In this document: positions 24,755 to 33,001 of the stretch, in pieces
Layout: the number at the start of each line of letters is the position of its first letter
How positions within the stretch are numbered: position 1 is the first letter of the stretch
Source of the DNA: Sulfurimonas sp.
GTDB taxonomy: Bacteria; Campylobacterota; Campylobacteria; Campylobacterales; Sulfurimonadaceae
Direction: 5' to 3'
DNA length: 38,619 nucleotides
Assembly (NCBI RefSeq): GCF_014859695.1
Contig: NZ_JACUTS010000016.1
Span: 1-38,619, forward strand
Translations under genes and position numbers: made by a program
The notes under the pieces: model-generated
Database searches by the model: none
What the model saw: only the letters and a program-made list of their open reading frames with translations
Told to the model about the DNA's origin: nothing

Positions 24755-26017
24755 GTGAATAAAAATCTAGTAAATAAGATACTTATTACTATCGGGTTTT
24801 TATTTATTTATCGCCTACTGGCATACGTGCCGGTTCCAGGCGTAGACGCTTCTGTTATCGCTTCATTCTTCGACTCACATCAATCGGATGCACTAGGCTT
24901 ATTCAATATGTTTAGCGGTAACGCTGTTGAGAGAATGTCAATCATAGCTCTTGGAATCATGCCATATATTACCGCTTCCATTATTATGGAACTTTTAGCG
25001 GCTACATTTGCACCTCTTGGTCAGATGAAAAAAGAGCGTGACGGAATGGTTAAGTATATGCAGATTATCCGCTATGCGACAATTGTAATTACAATCATTC
25101 AAGCAATAGGTATCAGTGTTGGACTTCAGAGTCTTACAGGGCCTAACGGTAACAGCGCAATACTAATCGATTACAACACATTTATACTTGTTTCTGCCGT
25201 TTCAATGGTGGCAGGTACGATGTTATTGATGTGGATCGGTGAGCAGATTACACAAAGCGGTATCGGTAACGGTATATCTTTGATCATTTTTGCAGGAATC
25301 GTCTCAGCAATTCCGAGCGCAATTGGTCAGACAATTACCATGGTAAATACGGGAGCTATGAGTTTTTTAACAGTAATAGCAATTCTTGCTCTTATATTGG
25401 GAACCGTAGGTGTGATTATATATGTTGAACTTGGTGAGCGCCGTGTACCGGTTACATACGCTAAAAAAGTTATGATGCAAAACCAAAATAAAAGAGTTAT
25501 GAACTATATTCCTATCAAAGTGAACCTATCGGGTGTTATTCCGGTTATCTTTGCTAGTGCAATTCTAATGTTTCCTATGACTATTTTATCAAGCAGCAGT
25601 AATCCTACTGTACTTGCGGTTGCGGATTACTTAAACCCAAATAGTTATTTCTTTAACTTTTTAACATTTCTTTTTGTAGTTTTCTTTGCATTTTTCTATG
25701 CATCGATTACTTTTAACTCAAAAGATATTGCAGATAATTTGAAAAAACAGGGTGGTTTTATTCCTGGTATTCGTACCGGAAATGCAACATCAGAGTTTTT
25801 AAATACAACTGCAAGTAACCTTACATTTACAGGTGCGCTCTATTTAGGTCTGGTTGCAACTCTGCCGTTTATGATTATAAAAGGCATGGGAGTTCCATTC
25901 TTTTTTGGAGGTACGGCAGTTTTAATCGTTGTTCAGGTTGCTCTTGATACGATGAGAAAAATTGAGGCTCAGGCTTATATGAGTAAGTACCAAACATTAA
26001 GTGCGGTTGGTTTATAA
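24755..26017 (+). CDS. secY: Protein translocase subunit SecY
   Basis: A 420-residue central channel protein of the Sec translocon, with ten membrane helices. The opening KILITIGFLFIYRLLAYVPVPGVD, the plug-region segment and GIMPYITASIIMELL are diagnostic, as is the cytoplasmic loop ELGERRVPVTYAKK. It starts with GTG two bases after rplO, so it depends on ribosomal operon transcription. The exported Sox proteins with Sec signals (SoxX, SoxA) would use this channel. Confidence 0.97.
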   Translation: MNKNLVNKILITIGFLFIYRLLAYVPVPGVDASVIASFFDSHQSDALGLFNMFSGNAVERMSIIALGIMPYITASIIMELLAATFAPLGQMKKERDGMVKYMQIIRYATIVITIIQAIGISVGLQSLTGPNGNSAILIDYNTFILVSAVSMVAGTMLLMWIGEQITQSGIGNGISLIIFAGIVSAIPSAIGQTITMVNTGAMSFLTVIAILALILGTVGVIIYVELGERRVPVTYAKKVMMQNQNKRVMNYIPIKVNLSGVIPVIFASAILMFPMTILSSSSNPTVLAVADYLNPNSYFFNFLTFLFVVFFAFFYASITFNSKDIADNLKKQGGFIPGIRTGNATSEFLNTTASNLTFTGALYLGLVATLPFMIIKGMGVPFFFGGTAVLIVVQVALDTMRKIEAQAYMSKYQTLSAVGL

Positions 26018-26020
26018 ATA

Positions 26021-26779
26021 ATGGCCATTGCGCTTAGAAAACCTCTAGAGATAGAGAAACTTCGCGCCGCTAACAAGATTGTCGGCGGTGCGCTAGAACT
26101 ACTTCGTCAAAACACAAAACCTGGGATCTCTTTAAAAGAGCTTGATGCTATGGCAGAGGAGTATATTCTCTCTCATGGAGCAAGACCCTCTTTTAAAGGT
26201 CTTTATGGCTTTCCAAATGCAGTCTGCACTTCCCTTAATCAAGTTATTATTCACGGTATTCCAACTGACTATAAGCTTCAAGAGGGCGATATTATCGGTT
26301 ATGATATCGGGACAGAACTTGATGGCTGGTTCGGTGATGCGGCTATATCGGTTCCAGTCGGCAAGGTAAGTGCCCAAGATGAATCGCTTATTGCATGTGC
26401 AAAAGAGTCTCTTTATGAAGCAATAAAATCCATTAAGGTGGGTATGAGATTTAAAGAGCTCTCAGCAGTGCTGGAAAACTCTATTCGTTCAAGAGGTTTC
26501 GTGCCACTGCATAGTTTCTGCGGGCACGGTATCGGCAAAAAACCTCATGAAGAGCCTGAGATTCCTAACTATTTGGAAGCAAAAGATGCAAAAGGCGGTC
26601 CCAAGATTAAAAATGGGATGGTTTTTTGTCTAGAGCCTATGGTTTGTCAAAAAGAGACAAAACCGCTTATTTTAGAAAATAAGTGGGATGTTGTTAGTGC
26701 CGATGGTTTACGCGGCTCACACTATGAGCATACTGTTGCAATTGTCAATGGTAAAGCTGAAATTTTATCTCTGGCTTGA
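26021..26779 (+). CDS. map: Methionine aminopeptidase, type I
   Basis: A 252-residue dinuclear metalloenzyme that removes the N-terminal Met from new proteins. Metal ligands are visible: two Asp in [17 protein letters not shown], His in [14 protein letters not shown], and Glu in FCLEPMV and SHYEHTVAI. It lies 3 bases after secY. The order secY-map-infA is a common bacterial arrangement. Confidence 0.95.
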   Translation: MAIALRKPLEIEKLRAANKIVGGALELLRQNTKPGISLKELDAMAEEYILSHGARPSFKGLYGFPNAVCTSLNQVIIHGIPTDYKLQEGDIIGYDIGTELDGWFGDAAISVPVGKVSAQDESLIACAKESLYEAIKSIKVGMRFKELSAVLENSIRSRGFVPLHSFCGHGIGKKPHEEPEIPNYLEAKDAKGGPKIKNGMVFCLEPMVCQKETKPLILENKWDVVSADGLRGSHYEHTVAIVNGKAEILSLA

Positions 26780-26795
26780 GAAAAAAAGGATTAAA

Positions 26796-27014
26796 ATGGC
26801 TAAATCAGATGTTATCGAAGTTGATGGCAAGATTATAGAGGCTTTGCCAAATGCAACATTTCGTGTTGAGTTAGAAAACGGACATATTATTTTATGTCAT
26901 ATTGCAGGAAAGATGCGTATGCACTATATTAAAATATTACCGGGAGATAAAGTTAAACTTGAGTTAACACCATACTCTCTTGATAAAGGTCGTATCACAT
27001 ATAGATACAAATAA
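26796..27014 (+). CDS. infA: Translation initiation factor IF-1
   Basis: A 72-residue OB-fold factor that blocks the ribosomal A site during initiation. The true start is the ATG at 26796 ([20 protein letters not shown]), preceded by AAAGGA; the frame is open further upstream inside map. [20 protein letters not shown] and GRITYRYK are standard. It ends the operon; rpmJ and rpsM, which often follow, are not here. Confidence 0.97.
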   Translation: MAKSDVIEVDGKIIEALPNATFRVELENGHIILCHIAGKMRMHYIKILPGDKVKLELTPYSLDKGRITYRYK

Positions 27015-27015
27015 G

Positions 27016-27037
27016 AAGAGGTCTCTACCTCTTTTTT
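27016..27037 (+). terminator. Intrinsic terminator of the ribosomal operon
   Basis: AAGAGGT (27016-27022) and ACCTCTT (27027-27033) form a perfect 7-bp stem with tetraloop CTCT, and the T run extends to 27037. It begins 2 bases after the infA stop, so transcription of the S10-spc unit ends here. Confidence 0.85.
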
Positions 27038-27078
27038 ATCCCAAAGCACACTTATAATAATTAAATTAAGCTCTGCCC

Positions 27079-27086
27079 TGTATAAT
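27079..27086 (+). promoter_or_regulatory. Extended -10 promoter of the chemoreceptor gene
   Basis: TGTATAAT, a perfect extended -10 element, lies 30 bases before the start codon, with AAGGA as ribosome site. No -35 match is evident. Confidence 0.6.
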
Positions 27087-27115
27087 TCTTTTATATAGTT
27101 ATATAAGGATTAGTA

Positions 27116-28222
27116 ATGTTATACTCCCTCTTTTTCCGTATGCGCTTTGTTCACTACGTCGGCATCATATTGCTTATAGTCAATGGAACATTTTTTACTG
27201 ACAATATTATCGGACAGCTTATCCAGTATGTAGTAGCGGCTGTTATAGTCGTTCATGACCTAGATGAGAAGTATAACGGTGTCGATATGACAAAATCTCT
27301 TATAAAGCAGCTTGAAAATCTCGAGCATGGAGAGAAGATAACTTTAAAGAACAGTTATAACTCAGAGCTAAGCAAAGCGGCTGAAAATATGAACAGGTTT
27401 CAGGAGATATTTCTACAGGCACAAGATACTAACGAAAAATCACATACCATTGAGAAGATAGTCGGCAGAATAAACAGCGATTATGAAAATACAAATATAA
27501 GTATGATTAACGAGAGAGAACTTCTTGCCAAGGTAGTATCAATCGGGGAAAAATTGAAAGTTGTACTTGGAAACGATTTAGTAGATGCTTCAAGGTCAAA
27601 AGAGAATATAACAGAAGTAAGCGAAAATTTAAACAGTATTAAAAATGAGATAACAGGCATAGTAAATCAGCTTCAAGATGCTTCAAGTACGCAAAATATT
27701 TTAGCAAATGACCTAAGTAAGGTCTCGGATGATGCAAATCAGGTAAAAGATGTTATTTTAGTAATTGCGGATATTGCAGACCAGACAAACCTGCTTGCGT
27801 TAAATGCTGCTATTGAAGCTGCACGCGCAGGCGAGCACGGAAGAGGGTTTGCGGTTGTTGCCGATGAAGTTAGAAAGCTAGCAGAGAGAACGCAGAAGTC
27901 ACTTACCGAGATTAATGCAACCATTAACGTAGTAAGCCAATCTATAAATAATACTAGCGAGCAGATGAATAGAAGCTCTCAAACAATCGAGTCTTTGGCG
28001 GAGCTCTCTACGGATGCATCAAAGCGCATGGAGAGTATCTCTCAGGCAATCGGTAATGGAGTTATTTTGGCTCAGAGGACAGTTGAGAGCTATACCCAAA
28101 ATGCTAAGACAACAGAAGAGATAATAGGCAATATTGCAAAGATTGATGAACTCTCAAAAAAAAGCAACGAGAGTATCAAGGTTATAAAAAATAGTGTTGA
28201 AGAGCTTAGTCGGGTTGTTTAA
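27116..28222 (+). CDS. Chemoreceptor (MCP) without periplasmic sensor domain
   Basis: A 368-residue methyl-accepting chemotaxis protein. Two membrane helices (about 9-30 and 31-48) are joined by almost no periplasmic loop, so there is no external ligand domain. A helical linker (50-200) leads to the signalling tip, with [50 protein letters not shown] at about 221-269. The tip contacts CheA and CheW. The lack of a sensor domain suggests it detects a cytoplasmic or membrane signal such as energy state. It lies alone between the ribosomal terminator and a convergent rhodanese gene 10 bases away. Confidence 0.88.
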   Translation: MLYSLFFRMRFVHYVGIILLIVNGTFFTDNIIGQLIQYVVAAVIVVHDLDEKYNGVDMTKSLIKQLENLEHGEKITLKNSYNSELSKAAENMNRFQEIFLQAQDTNEKSHTIEKIVGRINSDYENTNISMINERELLAKVVSIGEKLKVVLGNDLVDASRSKENITEVSENLNSIKNEITGIVNQLQDASSTQNILANDLSKVSDDANQVKDVILVIADIADQTNLLALNAAIEAARAGEHGRGFAVVADEVRKLAERTQKSLTEINATINVVSQSINNTSEQMNRSSQTIESLAELSTDASKRMESISQAIGNGVILAQRTVESYTQNAKTTEEIIGNIAKIDELSKKSNESIKVIKNSVEELSRVV

Positions 28223-28232
28223 TGCAGCGGAA

Positions 28233-29024
28233 TTAAAAATGTAATATTTTTATATTTTTAAAACCAAATTTTTGGTAAAGAATATACCAGTTTACAGAAG
28301 CTTCAAATATAGTATCATCGTATACGACTATATCTTTATCTTTTATCAAACTCAACTTAGAGACAAACTCCCTTAACTCATCTTCATCTCTAAGGGTAAG
28401 GTCATCAAAAAAATTATCACGATAATCTCTGTCTATGGTATAAGAGATATCAGAAAACAGCTCAGGGCTTTGAAGCTTGTTGCTGCTATCTACAATGGTA
28501 ATGTTTCGGCTGTTGCTTTTTATATAATCCAGCTCTACTAAAAAGTTTGGATTGTGTTTTATCTTATAGCTGCCGTCCTCTTTTGTAGAGCTTCTTTTTG
28601 AAGAGACAAGAGTGTGATATTTAAATACCCACGCTATATAGCCGCCTTCGAGTATGGAAATATTTTCAAATCCATGTTCGGCTAAAACAAATGCCAAGTA
28701 GGTTGAGTTTTGAAGATTCTCGTAACTGTTTCTTGAGTAAATAACCACATGTGAATCTGGATTTATTCCAAGATCTATAATCTCTTTTTGTACATTCTTG
28801 CTATAAGCAGAGGCAAGTCTCTCATAATCGCTCTTGGTAAATTTGGAGATATCTGCATGAAGTGCTCCTTTTATATGACTTATATTGTACATATCCAAAG
28901 GGCTTACATCTAAAAGAACTATCTTTTCGTCACTGAGCGAATCTTTTAGTTTATCTGGCGTTATAAACGCATCATAGGCATACGAGTAGAGGGTAAGAAG
29001 AAGTAGGGCAAGAAGATGTTTCAT
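28233..29024 (-). CDS. Secreted tandem rhodanese-like protein lacking cysteine
   Basis: A 263-residue protein with a signal peptide (about residues 1-17) and two rhodanese-like domains. Domain 1 has VLLDVSPLDMYNISHIKGALHADI and the loop VVIYSRNSYEN, where the catalytic cysteine would be Ser97. Domain 2 has VDSSNKLQ and the loop IVVYDDTIFEASVNWYILY, with Asp in place of Cys. The whole protein contains no cysteine, so ordinary thiosulfate or mercaptopyruvate sulfurtransferase chemistry is not possible. A binding or structural role in the periplasm is more likely. It lies 8 bases downstream of the chorismate mutase gene, with which it is probably cotranscribed. Confidence 0.75.
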   Translation of the reverse strand: MKHLLALLLLTLYSYAYDAFITPDKLKDSLSDEKIVLLDVSPLDMYNISHIKGALHADISKFTKSDYERLASAYSKNVQKEIIDLGINPDSHVVIYSRNSYENLQNSTYLAFVLAEHGFENISILEGGYIAWVFKYHTLVSSKRSSTKEDGSYKIKHNPNFLVELDYIKSNSRNITIVDSSNKLQSPELFSDISYTIDRDYRDNFFDDLTLRDEDELREFVSKLSLIKDKDIVVYDDTIFEASVNWYILYQKFGFKNIKILHF

Positions 29025-29032
29025 AAGATAGT

Positions 29033-29335
29033 TTAAAAAGTACGCGTATTTCTAAATTCTGATATCTCTGTCTCAACCATCTCGTTTATCATGATTTTAA
29101 AAAGGTCGGAAATCATATTTGGAGAGACATCTGCCTGAATTGCGGAGTGACGAACCTTTTGCAGGATATAATCTACTCTATCATCTGCCTTAACCTCTTC
29201 AATGCTGTTTTTAAACGAGGCAGCCTGACGTACAAGATGGCTTCTCTTTGAGATGAGATTTACAATCTCGTCATCTATCTTATCTATCTCTGTTCTGACC
29301 TCTTCGAGGGAGTTGCATTTTTTTATTTTTGACAT
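29033..29335 (-). CDS. Chorismate mutase, AroQ type
   Basis: A 100-residue all-helical protein of the AroQ (type II) chorismate mutase fold, which makes prephenate for phenylalanine and tyrosine. The start SLEEVRTEIDKIDDEIVNLISKRSHLVRQAASFK holds the conserved Arg and Lys of helix 1; DRVDYILQKVR and the final helix complete the fold. It stands alone rather than fused to prephenate dehydratase. The related isochorismate-pyruvate lyase PchB has the same fold and cannot be excluded. GGAGA upstream is its ribosome site. Confidence 0.8.
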   Translation of the reverse strand: MSKIKKCNSLEEVRTEIDKIDDEIVNLISKRSHLVRQAASFKNSIEEVKADDRVDYILQKVRHSAIQADVSPNMISDLFKIMINEMVETEISEFRNTRTF

Positions 29336-29398
29336 GTAGATTCTCCGTTTTTAATAGGACATATTACCCAAAAAGAGATAATAATTAAGCCATATACT

Positions 29399-29599
29399 CT
29401 AGTTGGGTTTTATGATTTTTTTTATCTCTTTTGGCAGATGAGCAAAGGGAATATTTCTAACTCCCGCCTTTACTCCATCTTCATAAGCCATTACATCAAC
29501 ACTCATTTTTAGTGGAAAAAAACGCAAAACAGTGTAAGAGTTTCTCTCCTGAGAAAAAGATATATTCTCAAACTCTATGCTCTTTTTATGCTTTGCCAT
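29399..29599 (-). CDS. Small unknown protein
   Basis: A 66-residue basic protein I do not recognise. It has no signal peptide, membrane helix or cysteine. The sequence (KKSIEFENISF, SYTVLRFFPLKMSVDVMAYEDGVKAGVRNIPFAHLPKEIKKI) looks like a compact mixed fold. It is likely real because its start overlaps the end of the CvfB-like gene by 14 bases on the same strand, a sign of translational coupling. Confidence 0.6.
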   Translation of the reverse strand: MAKHKKSIEFENISFSQERNSYTVLRFFPLKMSVDVMAYEDGVKAGVRNIPFAHLPKEIKKIIKPN

Positions 29600-30449
29600 C
29601 TTGGCTCTTTAGGTATATTCCGGTATCTTTAACTTCTATATCTCCGCTCTCTTGAAGAGCTGTAAGTGCGCGTTTGAACTCTTTTTTGCTTAGTCCAAAT
29701 ACATCTTTTATAAGCTCAGCATCACTTTTATAGTTGTAAGGCATGGAGGCACCGCTTTTTTTCAGAAGAGACAAAACTTTTTCACATGAGATGTCTTTTT
29801 GTTTAGCTCCGCTTTGTCGAAGAGCCAAGTCTATGGAGCCGTCTTTTCTTACGGTTTTAACATAGGCTTTTCTTATGCTTCCAATCTCTACCGTCTCAAA
29901 AATTTCATTGTGGTAGATAAGCCCTTCGTATTTCTCCTCTACAATGCACTTAAAACCAAGCGGAGTTTTTGCTATGATGATTATATCAACCTCTTTATTT
30001 GGAGTGAGTCCTTTTGGTCTTTTATCAAAAAAGTCACCGAGCTTTTCAGTTCCTACAAGACGGTGCGTTCTTTCATCATATACAACTTTTAGAAATCTCT
30101 TATCGCCGATTTTGAACTTCTCTTTTTGAAACATATTTGGAACAAAAAGATCTTTTGCAAGTCCCCAAGCAACAAATGCCCCAAAAGGTGCCACATCAAC
30201 GACCTCAAAAAGAGCATACTCATCAAGCATCGCTTTTGGTTTTAGAGTCGTTGCAATAAGCCTATCTTCGGAGTCTGTATATAAAAACACCTCCAAAAGA
30301 GTATCTTCTTGCATCGCATCAGTTACGTAAGCTTGCGGCAAGAGTACATCTTTTTCATCAAGTGATGTCAAAAATATTCCGTGAGGAGTGTGTCTGTTAA
30401 CTCTAAGGCAGTTTATGCGCCCGAGTTCTAAATGTTGGTTTTCTTGCAA
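29586..30449 (-). CDS. S1-domain RNA-binding protein (CvfB/YitL family)
   Basis: A 287-residue protein with consecutive S1-like OB folds and a C-terminal winged helix. The segments GIFLTSLDEKDVLLPQAYV (first fold), FEVVDVAPFGAFVAWGLAKDLFVP (second) and GFKCIVEEKYEGLIYHNEIF (third) fit CvfB, which binds RNA and affects virulence gene expression in Gram-positive bacteria. The winged-helix end is DVFGLSKKEFKRALTALQESGDIEVKDTGIYL. Function in Campylobacterota is unstudied as far as I know. Confidence 0.78.
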   Translation of the reverse strand: MQENQHLELGRINCLRVNRHTPHGIFLTSLDEKDVLLPQAYVTDAMQEDTLLEVFLYTDSEDRLIATTLKPKAMLDEYALFEVVDVAPFGAFVAWGLAKDLFVPNMFQKEKFKIGDKRFLKVVYDERTHRLVGTEKLGDFFDKRPKGLTPNKEVDIIIIAKTPLGFKCIVEEKYEGLIYHNEIFETVEIGSIRKAYVKTVRKDGSIDLALRQSGAKQKDISCEKVLSLLKKSGASMPYNYKSDAELIKDVFGLSKKEFKRALTALQESGDIEVKDTGIYLKSQDGKA

Positions 30450-30473
30450 TATATTTCCTTGTTATTGCGTATG

Positions 30474-30501
30474 TCTCAAGCGTCGGTTTGAGAACTTTTT
30501 T
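30474..30501 (+). terminator. Plus-strand hairpin with T tract, upstream of the CvfB-like gene
   Basis: TCTCAA (30474-30479) and TTGAGA (30488-30493) pair around GCGTCGGT and are followed by a T run (30496-30501). It reads as an intrinsic terminator on the plus strand, yet no plus-strand gene ends nearby. It could stop antisense transcription across the minus-strand genes, or end an unseen small RNA. Confidence 0.35.
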
Positions 30502-30546
30502 GACATTATATCTTGTTTAATATTTCAAACGCTATGGCATATAAAC

Positions 30547-30566
30547 ATTGTCATAATTATGGCAAT
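30547..30566. promoter_or_regulatory. 20-bp imperfect palindrome in the 207-base divergent gap
   Basis: ATTG-T-CATAATTATG-G-CAAT reads almost the same on both strands, with a perfect 10-bp centre. It lies about 90 bases before the gene at 30657 and about 100 bases before the divergent CvfB-like gene, where an operator would be expected. I cannot name the regulator. Apart from this and the nearby hairpin, the gap 30450-30656 shows nothing else. Confidence 0.3.
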
Positions 30567-30656
30567 CTTAAAAATATTCTCATCCCAAAAGTGCTAAGAA
30601 TATAAACAGAGAAATTTGATATTATTTGAAAAATTTACATAAAATAAGGAAAAAAT

Positions 30657-30899
30657 ATGTTTAAGATAATTGTAGAAAAAGAGTGCAGCTGCTTTAAAAA
30701 AAGTGACTTGGTAAACGGTTTGGAGATCGCTTCAAAAGATGGCGCTCTTCTAAAATCTATCGAGATGAGAGACACTATGAACGATGAGTTCTGCGGCAAG
30801 CACAGCTTTAAAGTTCAAGAGGTAGGAGATAGTTTTGTTATCGCTATGAGCGACTCAACTAGCAACGGATGCTGCGGCGGCGGATGCGGAAGTCACTAA
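30657..30899 (+). CDS. Small protein with Cys/Gly-rich C-terminal tail
   Basis: An 80-residue protein I recognise only as a campylobacterote-type hypothetical. The N-terminal part (MFKIIVEKECSCFKKSDL) contains a Cys-Ser-Cys pair, the middle is a small mixed fold, and the end is NGCCGGGCGSH, with three cysteines and a terminal histidine. Such a tail suggests metal or haem-related binding, or a redox role. It has an AAGGA ribosome site and is monocistronic. No signal peptide is present, so it acts in the cytoplasm. Confidence 0.6.
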   Translation: MFKIIVEKECSCFKKSDLVNGLEIASKDGALLKSIEMRDTMNDEFCGKHSFKVQEVGDSFVIAMSDSTSNGCCGGGCGSH

Positions 30900-30963
30900 G
30901 ACTTCCCTCCAGCGACAAAATCAGATCGTTATCTAAACCATTTAATTTCCCCCTTTTAATTTA

Positions 30964-30971
30964 TGTATAAT
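30964..30971 (+). promoter_or_regulatory. Extended -10 promoter of the DUF3050 gene
   Basis: TGTATAAT lies 31 bases before the TTG start of the next gene. No clear -35 is seen. Confidence 0.55.
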
Positions 30972-31001
30972 CTTGTTTCAAAAAAAATATAGGATTATAT
31001 A

Positions 31002-31787
31002 TTGACAACTTTCCCCCTTGAAAATGTAAAAAAATTAAGAAAAGAGCTTGCGACCCACCCTGTTTATACTGCCGTTGCAGATATGAACGACCTTACAGTT
31101 TTTATGCAACATCACATCTACTCTGTTTGGGACTTTATGTCATTGGTTAAATATCTGCAAAACAAAATTGCTCCTGCACAGATACCATGGACTCCGGTTG
31201 GAGATGCGCAAGTACAACGTTTTATTAACGATATTGTGCTTGAAGAAGAGACAGATGAAGGTATTGCGCTAAAAGATGGAACACCAACATATACAAGCCA
31301 TTTTAACCTCTACTTACAAGCTATGGAAGAGGTTAAAGTTGGAAGTAGTCAGCTTGCCAGAGAGTTTGTTTCTAAAGTTGCATCCGACTCTCTGGATATT
31401 GCAAGAAAAACAACCAAAATACCTTCTGCAGCGGAAGAGTTCATGCAAACAACATTCAACTTTATCAATGGTGACAAACCTCATGTTATTGCAGCGGCAT
31501 TTGCTTTAGGCAGAGAACATATCATTCCAGAAATGTTTCGTGCTCTTCTTGATAAAATGAATATCTCAAGAGAAGAGGCAGGAGTATTTCATTACTATTT
31601 AGACCGTCATATAGAGCTTGATGGAGACTTTCACGGTCCAATGTCCATGCGTATGCTTGAGCTATTGTGTGAAGATGATAAGGTTAAAATAGCAGAGGCA
31701 GAAGAAGCCGCTCTGCTTGCAATAAAAGCCCGAATTAAATTTTGGGACGGTGTATTATTGGCTATTGAAAGTAGTAAAAAAGCATAA
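31002..31787 (+). CDS. DUF3050 family protein (haem-oxygenase-like fold)
   Basis: A 261-residue helical protein of the DUF3050 family. The segments YTAVADMNDLTVFMQHHIYSVWDFMSLVKYLQ, AAFALGREHIIPEMF and YYLDRHIELDGDFHGPMS hold conserved His, Glu and Asp residues of the kind that bind iron in haem-oxygenase-like metalloenzymes. The start is a TTG at 31002, supported by AGGAT at 30991-30995. The reaction is unknown. It is convergent with the CDF exporter gene 22 bases on. Confidence 0.75.
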   Translation: MTTFPLENVKKLRKELATHPVYTAVADMNDLTVFMQHHIYSVWDFMSLVKYLQNKIAPAQIPWTPVGDAQVQRFINDIVLEEETDEGIALKDGTPTYTSHFNLYLQAMEEVKVGSSQLAREFVSKVASDSLDIARKTTKIPSAAEEFMQTTFNFINGDKPHVIAAAFALGREHIIPEMFRALLDKMNISREEAGVFHYYLDRHIELDGDFHGPMSMRMLELLCEDDKVKIAEAEEAALLAIKARIKFWDGVLLAIESSKKA

Positions 31788-31809
31788 TGAAGTGCATAAA
31801 GTCTATTTT

Positions 31810-32739
31810 TTAATGCATGTGTGCAATGCATGATGATGTTTCATTGTGATATTTATCGCTTTCAGGCTGCAACACAAAATGTGTGATTCTCATCTTAAGT
31901 AGATTTTGACGAGCAGACTCTATTACATTTTCAATGTCACAAAGGTTTAAGTTCTCATCTAGAACAATATGTGCACTTCCGTAAATATCTTTTGAATTTG
32001 GATTGTAAATATGCAAATCATGAACAGAGTGGATTCGCTTATCTTCTAAAATAAGCTCTTTAACCCGGTTTAAATCAACACTGCTGCTATCCATCAAAAC
32101 AAAAAATGATTTTTTTAAGATAGGGTAGGTCTCTTTGATGATATAGATACTAAAGAGCGTTGAGAGCAGGGCGTCAATCATAACAATACCAAAAAAGTAA
32201 ATAAGTATCCCGCCGACGGCAACACTAAGTGAAATTACAGCGTCTCCAAGCATATGCAGATAAGCCGAAGTGATATTGAGATCTTTGCCCTCATGTTTAT
32301 GATCCGGGTCTTCATCGCCGTGATGATGTTCTATATTTGCTCGGCTTAGCAGATAGGTGCTGTAACCGTTAATTAGCAAAGCGATAAGAGAAGCCAAAAT
32401 AACTATAGGTGCATCTATAGGATGTGGTTCAAAAAATCTCTTGATTGATTCAAAAAGGATAAAAATCATCGTTACAAACAAAAACAGAGAGTTGATAAAT
32501 GCCGCCATCATCTCAGCTTTTATATACCCAAAAGTCATTGTTTTTGTTGCCTCTTTTGCTCCGTAAATAATGGCAATAAGAGAGATAAAGAGTGCCAACA
32601 CATCTCCAAGATTGTGAAAAGCATCGGCAATAAGCGCCATCGAACCACTAAATATTCCAGCACCGATTTCAGCTACAACCAAAATGATATTTAAAAATAT
32701 TACTCTTTGGAGTGTCTGTTTTTTCTTTATCTCTTGCAA
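31810..32739 (-). CDS. Cation diffusion facilitator (CDF) metal exporter
   Basis: A 309-residue inner-membrane exporter, probably for zinc or a similar divalent ion, driven by proton exchange. About six membrane helices are visible; the metal site appears as ADAFHNLGD (residues 38-46) in helix 2 and HMLGDAV in helix 5, with a His-rich loop EHHHGDEDPDHKHEG between helices 4 and 5. The C-terminal cytoplasmic domain (from about 210) is present. The His/Asp pattern favours zinc. It is the last gene of the ars-type operon. Confidence 0.88.
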   Translation of the reverse strand: MQEIKKKQTLQRVIFLNIILVVAEIGAGIFSGSMALIADAFHNLGDVLALFISLIAIIYGAKEATKTMTFGYIKAEMMAAFINSLFLFVTMIFILFESIKRFFEPHPIDAPIVILASLIALLINGYSTYLLSRANIEHHHGDEDPDHKHEGKDLNITSAYLHMLGDAVISLSVAVGGILIYFFGIVMIDALLSTLFSIYIIKETYPILKKSFFVLMDSSSVDLNRVKELILEDKRIHSVHDLHIYNPNSKDIYGSAHIVLDENLNLCDIENVIESARQNLLKMRITHFVLQPESDKYHNETSSCIAHMH

Positions 32740-32741
32740 TT

Positions 32742-32990
32742 TTATCTCCTGCTATTTTCTCCGTTTATTAGCGAGAGTACTTCCTCTACGCTTAGAACTC
32801 TTCCTGTACTTACAACTTTGTTATCTATCACAAGCCCCGGAGTGCTCACAACCTGATACTCCATTATTTTCATAATATCATCGACCTTTTCTATCTGAAC
32901 GAACTTTCCGCTCTTTGCAACAGCCTCTTTTACAACCGCTTCAAGTGTCTTGCACTTCGCACAGCCTGTTCCTAAAATCTCAATTTTCAT
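32742..32990 (-). CDS. Small thioredoxin-like redox protein
   Basis: An 82-residue glutaredoxin/thioredoxin-fold protein with redox motif Cys10-Ala-Lys-Cys13 (GTGCAKCKTLE) and the cis-Pro segment VVSTPGLVIDNKVV. Proteins of this type (redox-active disulfide protein 2) often lie next to ArsP-like permeases, as here: the permease gene is 11 bases upstream and the CDF gene 2 bases downstream. It may support the permease or arsenate reductase, which is inference. Confidence 0.85.
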   Translation of the reverse strand: MKIEILGTGCAKCKTLEAVVKEAVAKSGKFVQIEKVDDIMKIMEYQVVSTPGLVIDNKVVSTGRVLSVEEVLSLINGENSRR

Positions 32991-33001
32991 GTACTATCCT
33001 T

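Noticed and set aside
30631..30650. TTTACATAAAAT before the gene at 30657, similar to the TTTTA boxes
   Set aside because: Only a single half site, with no partner at 11 bp; likely a chance match in AT-rich DNA.
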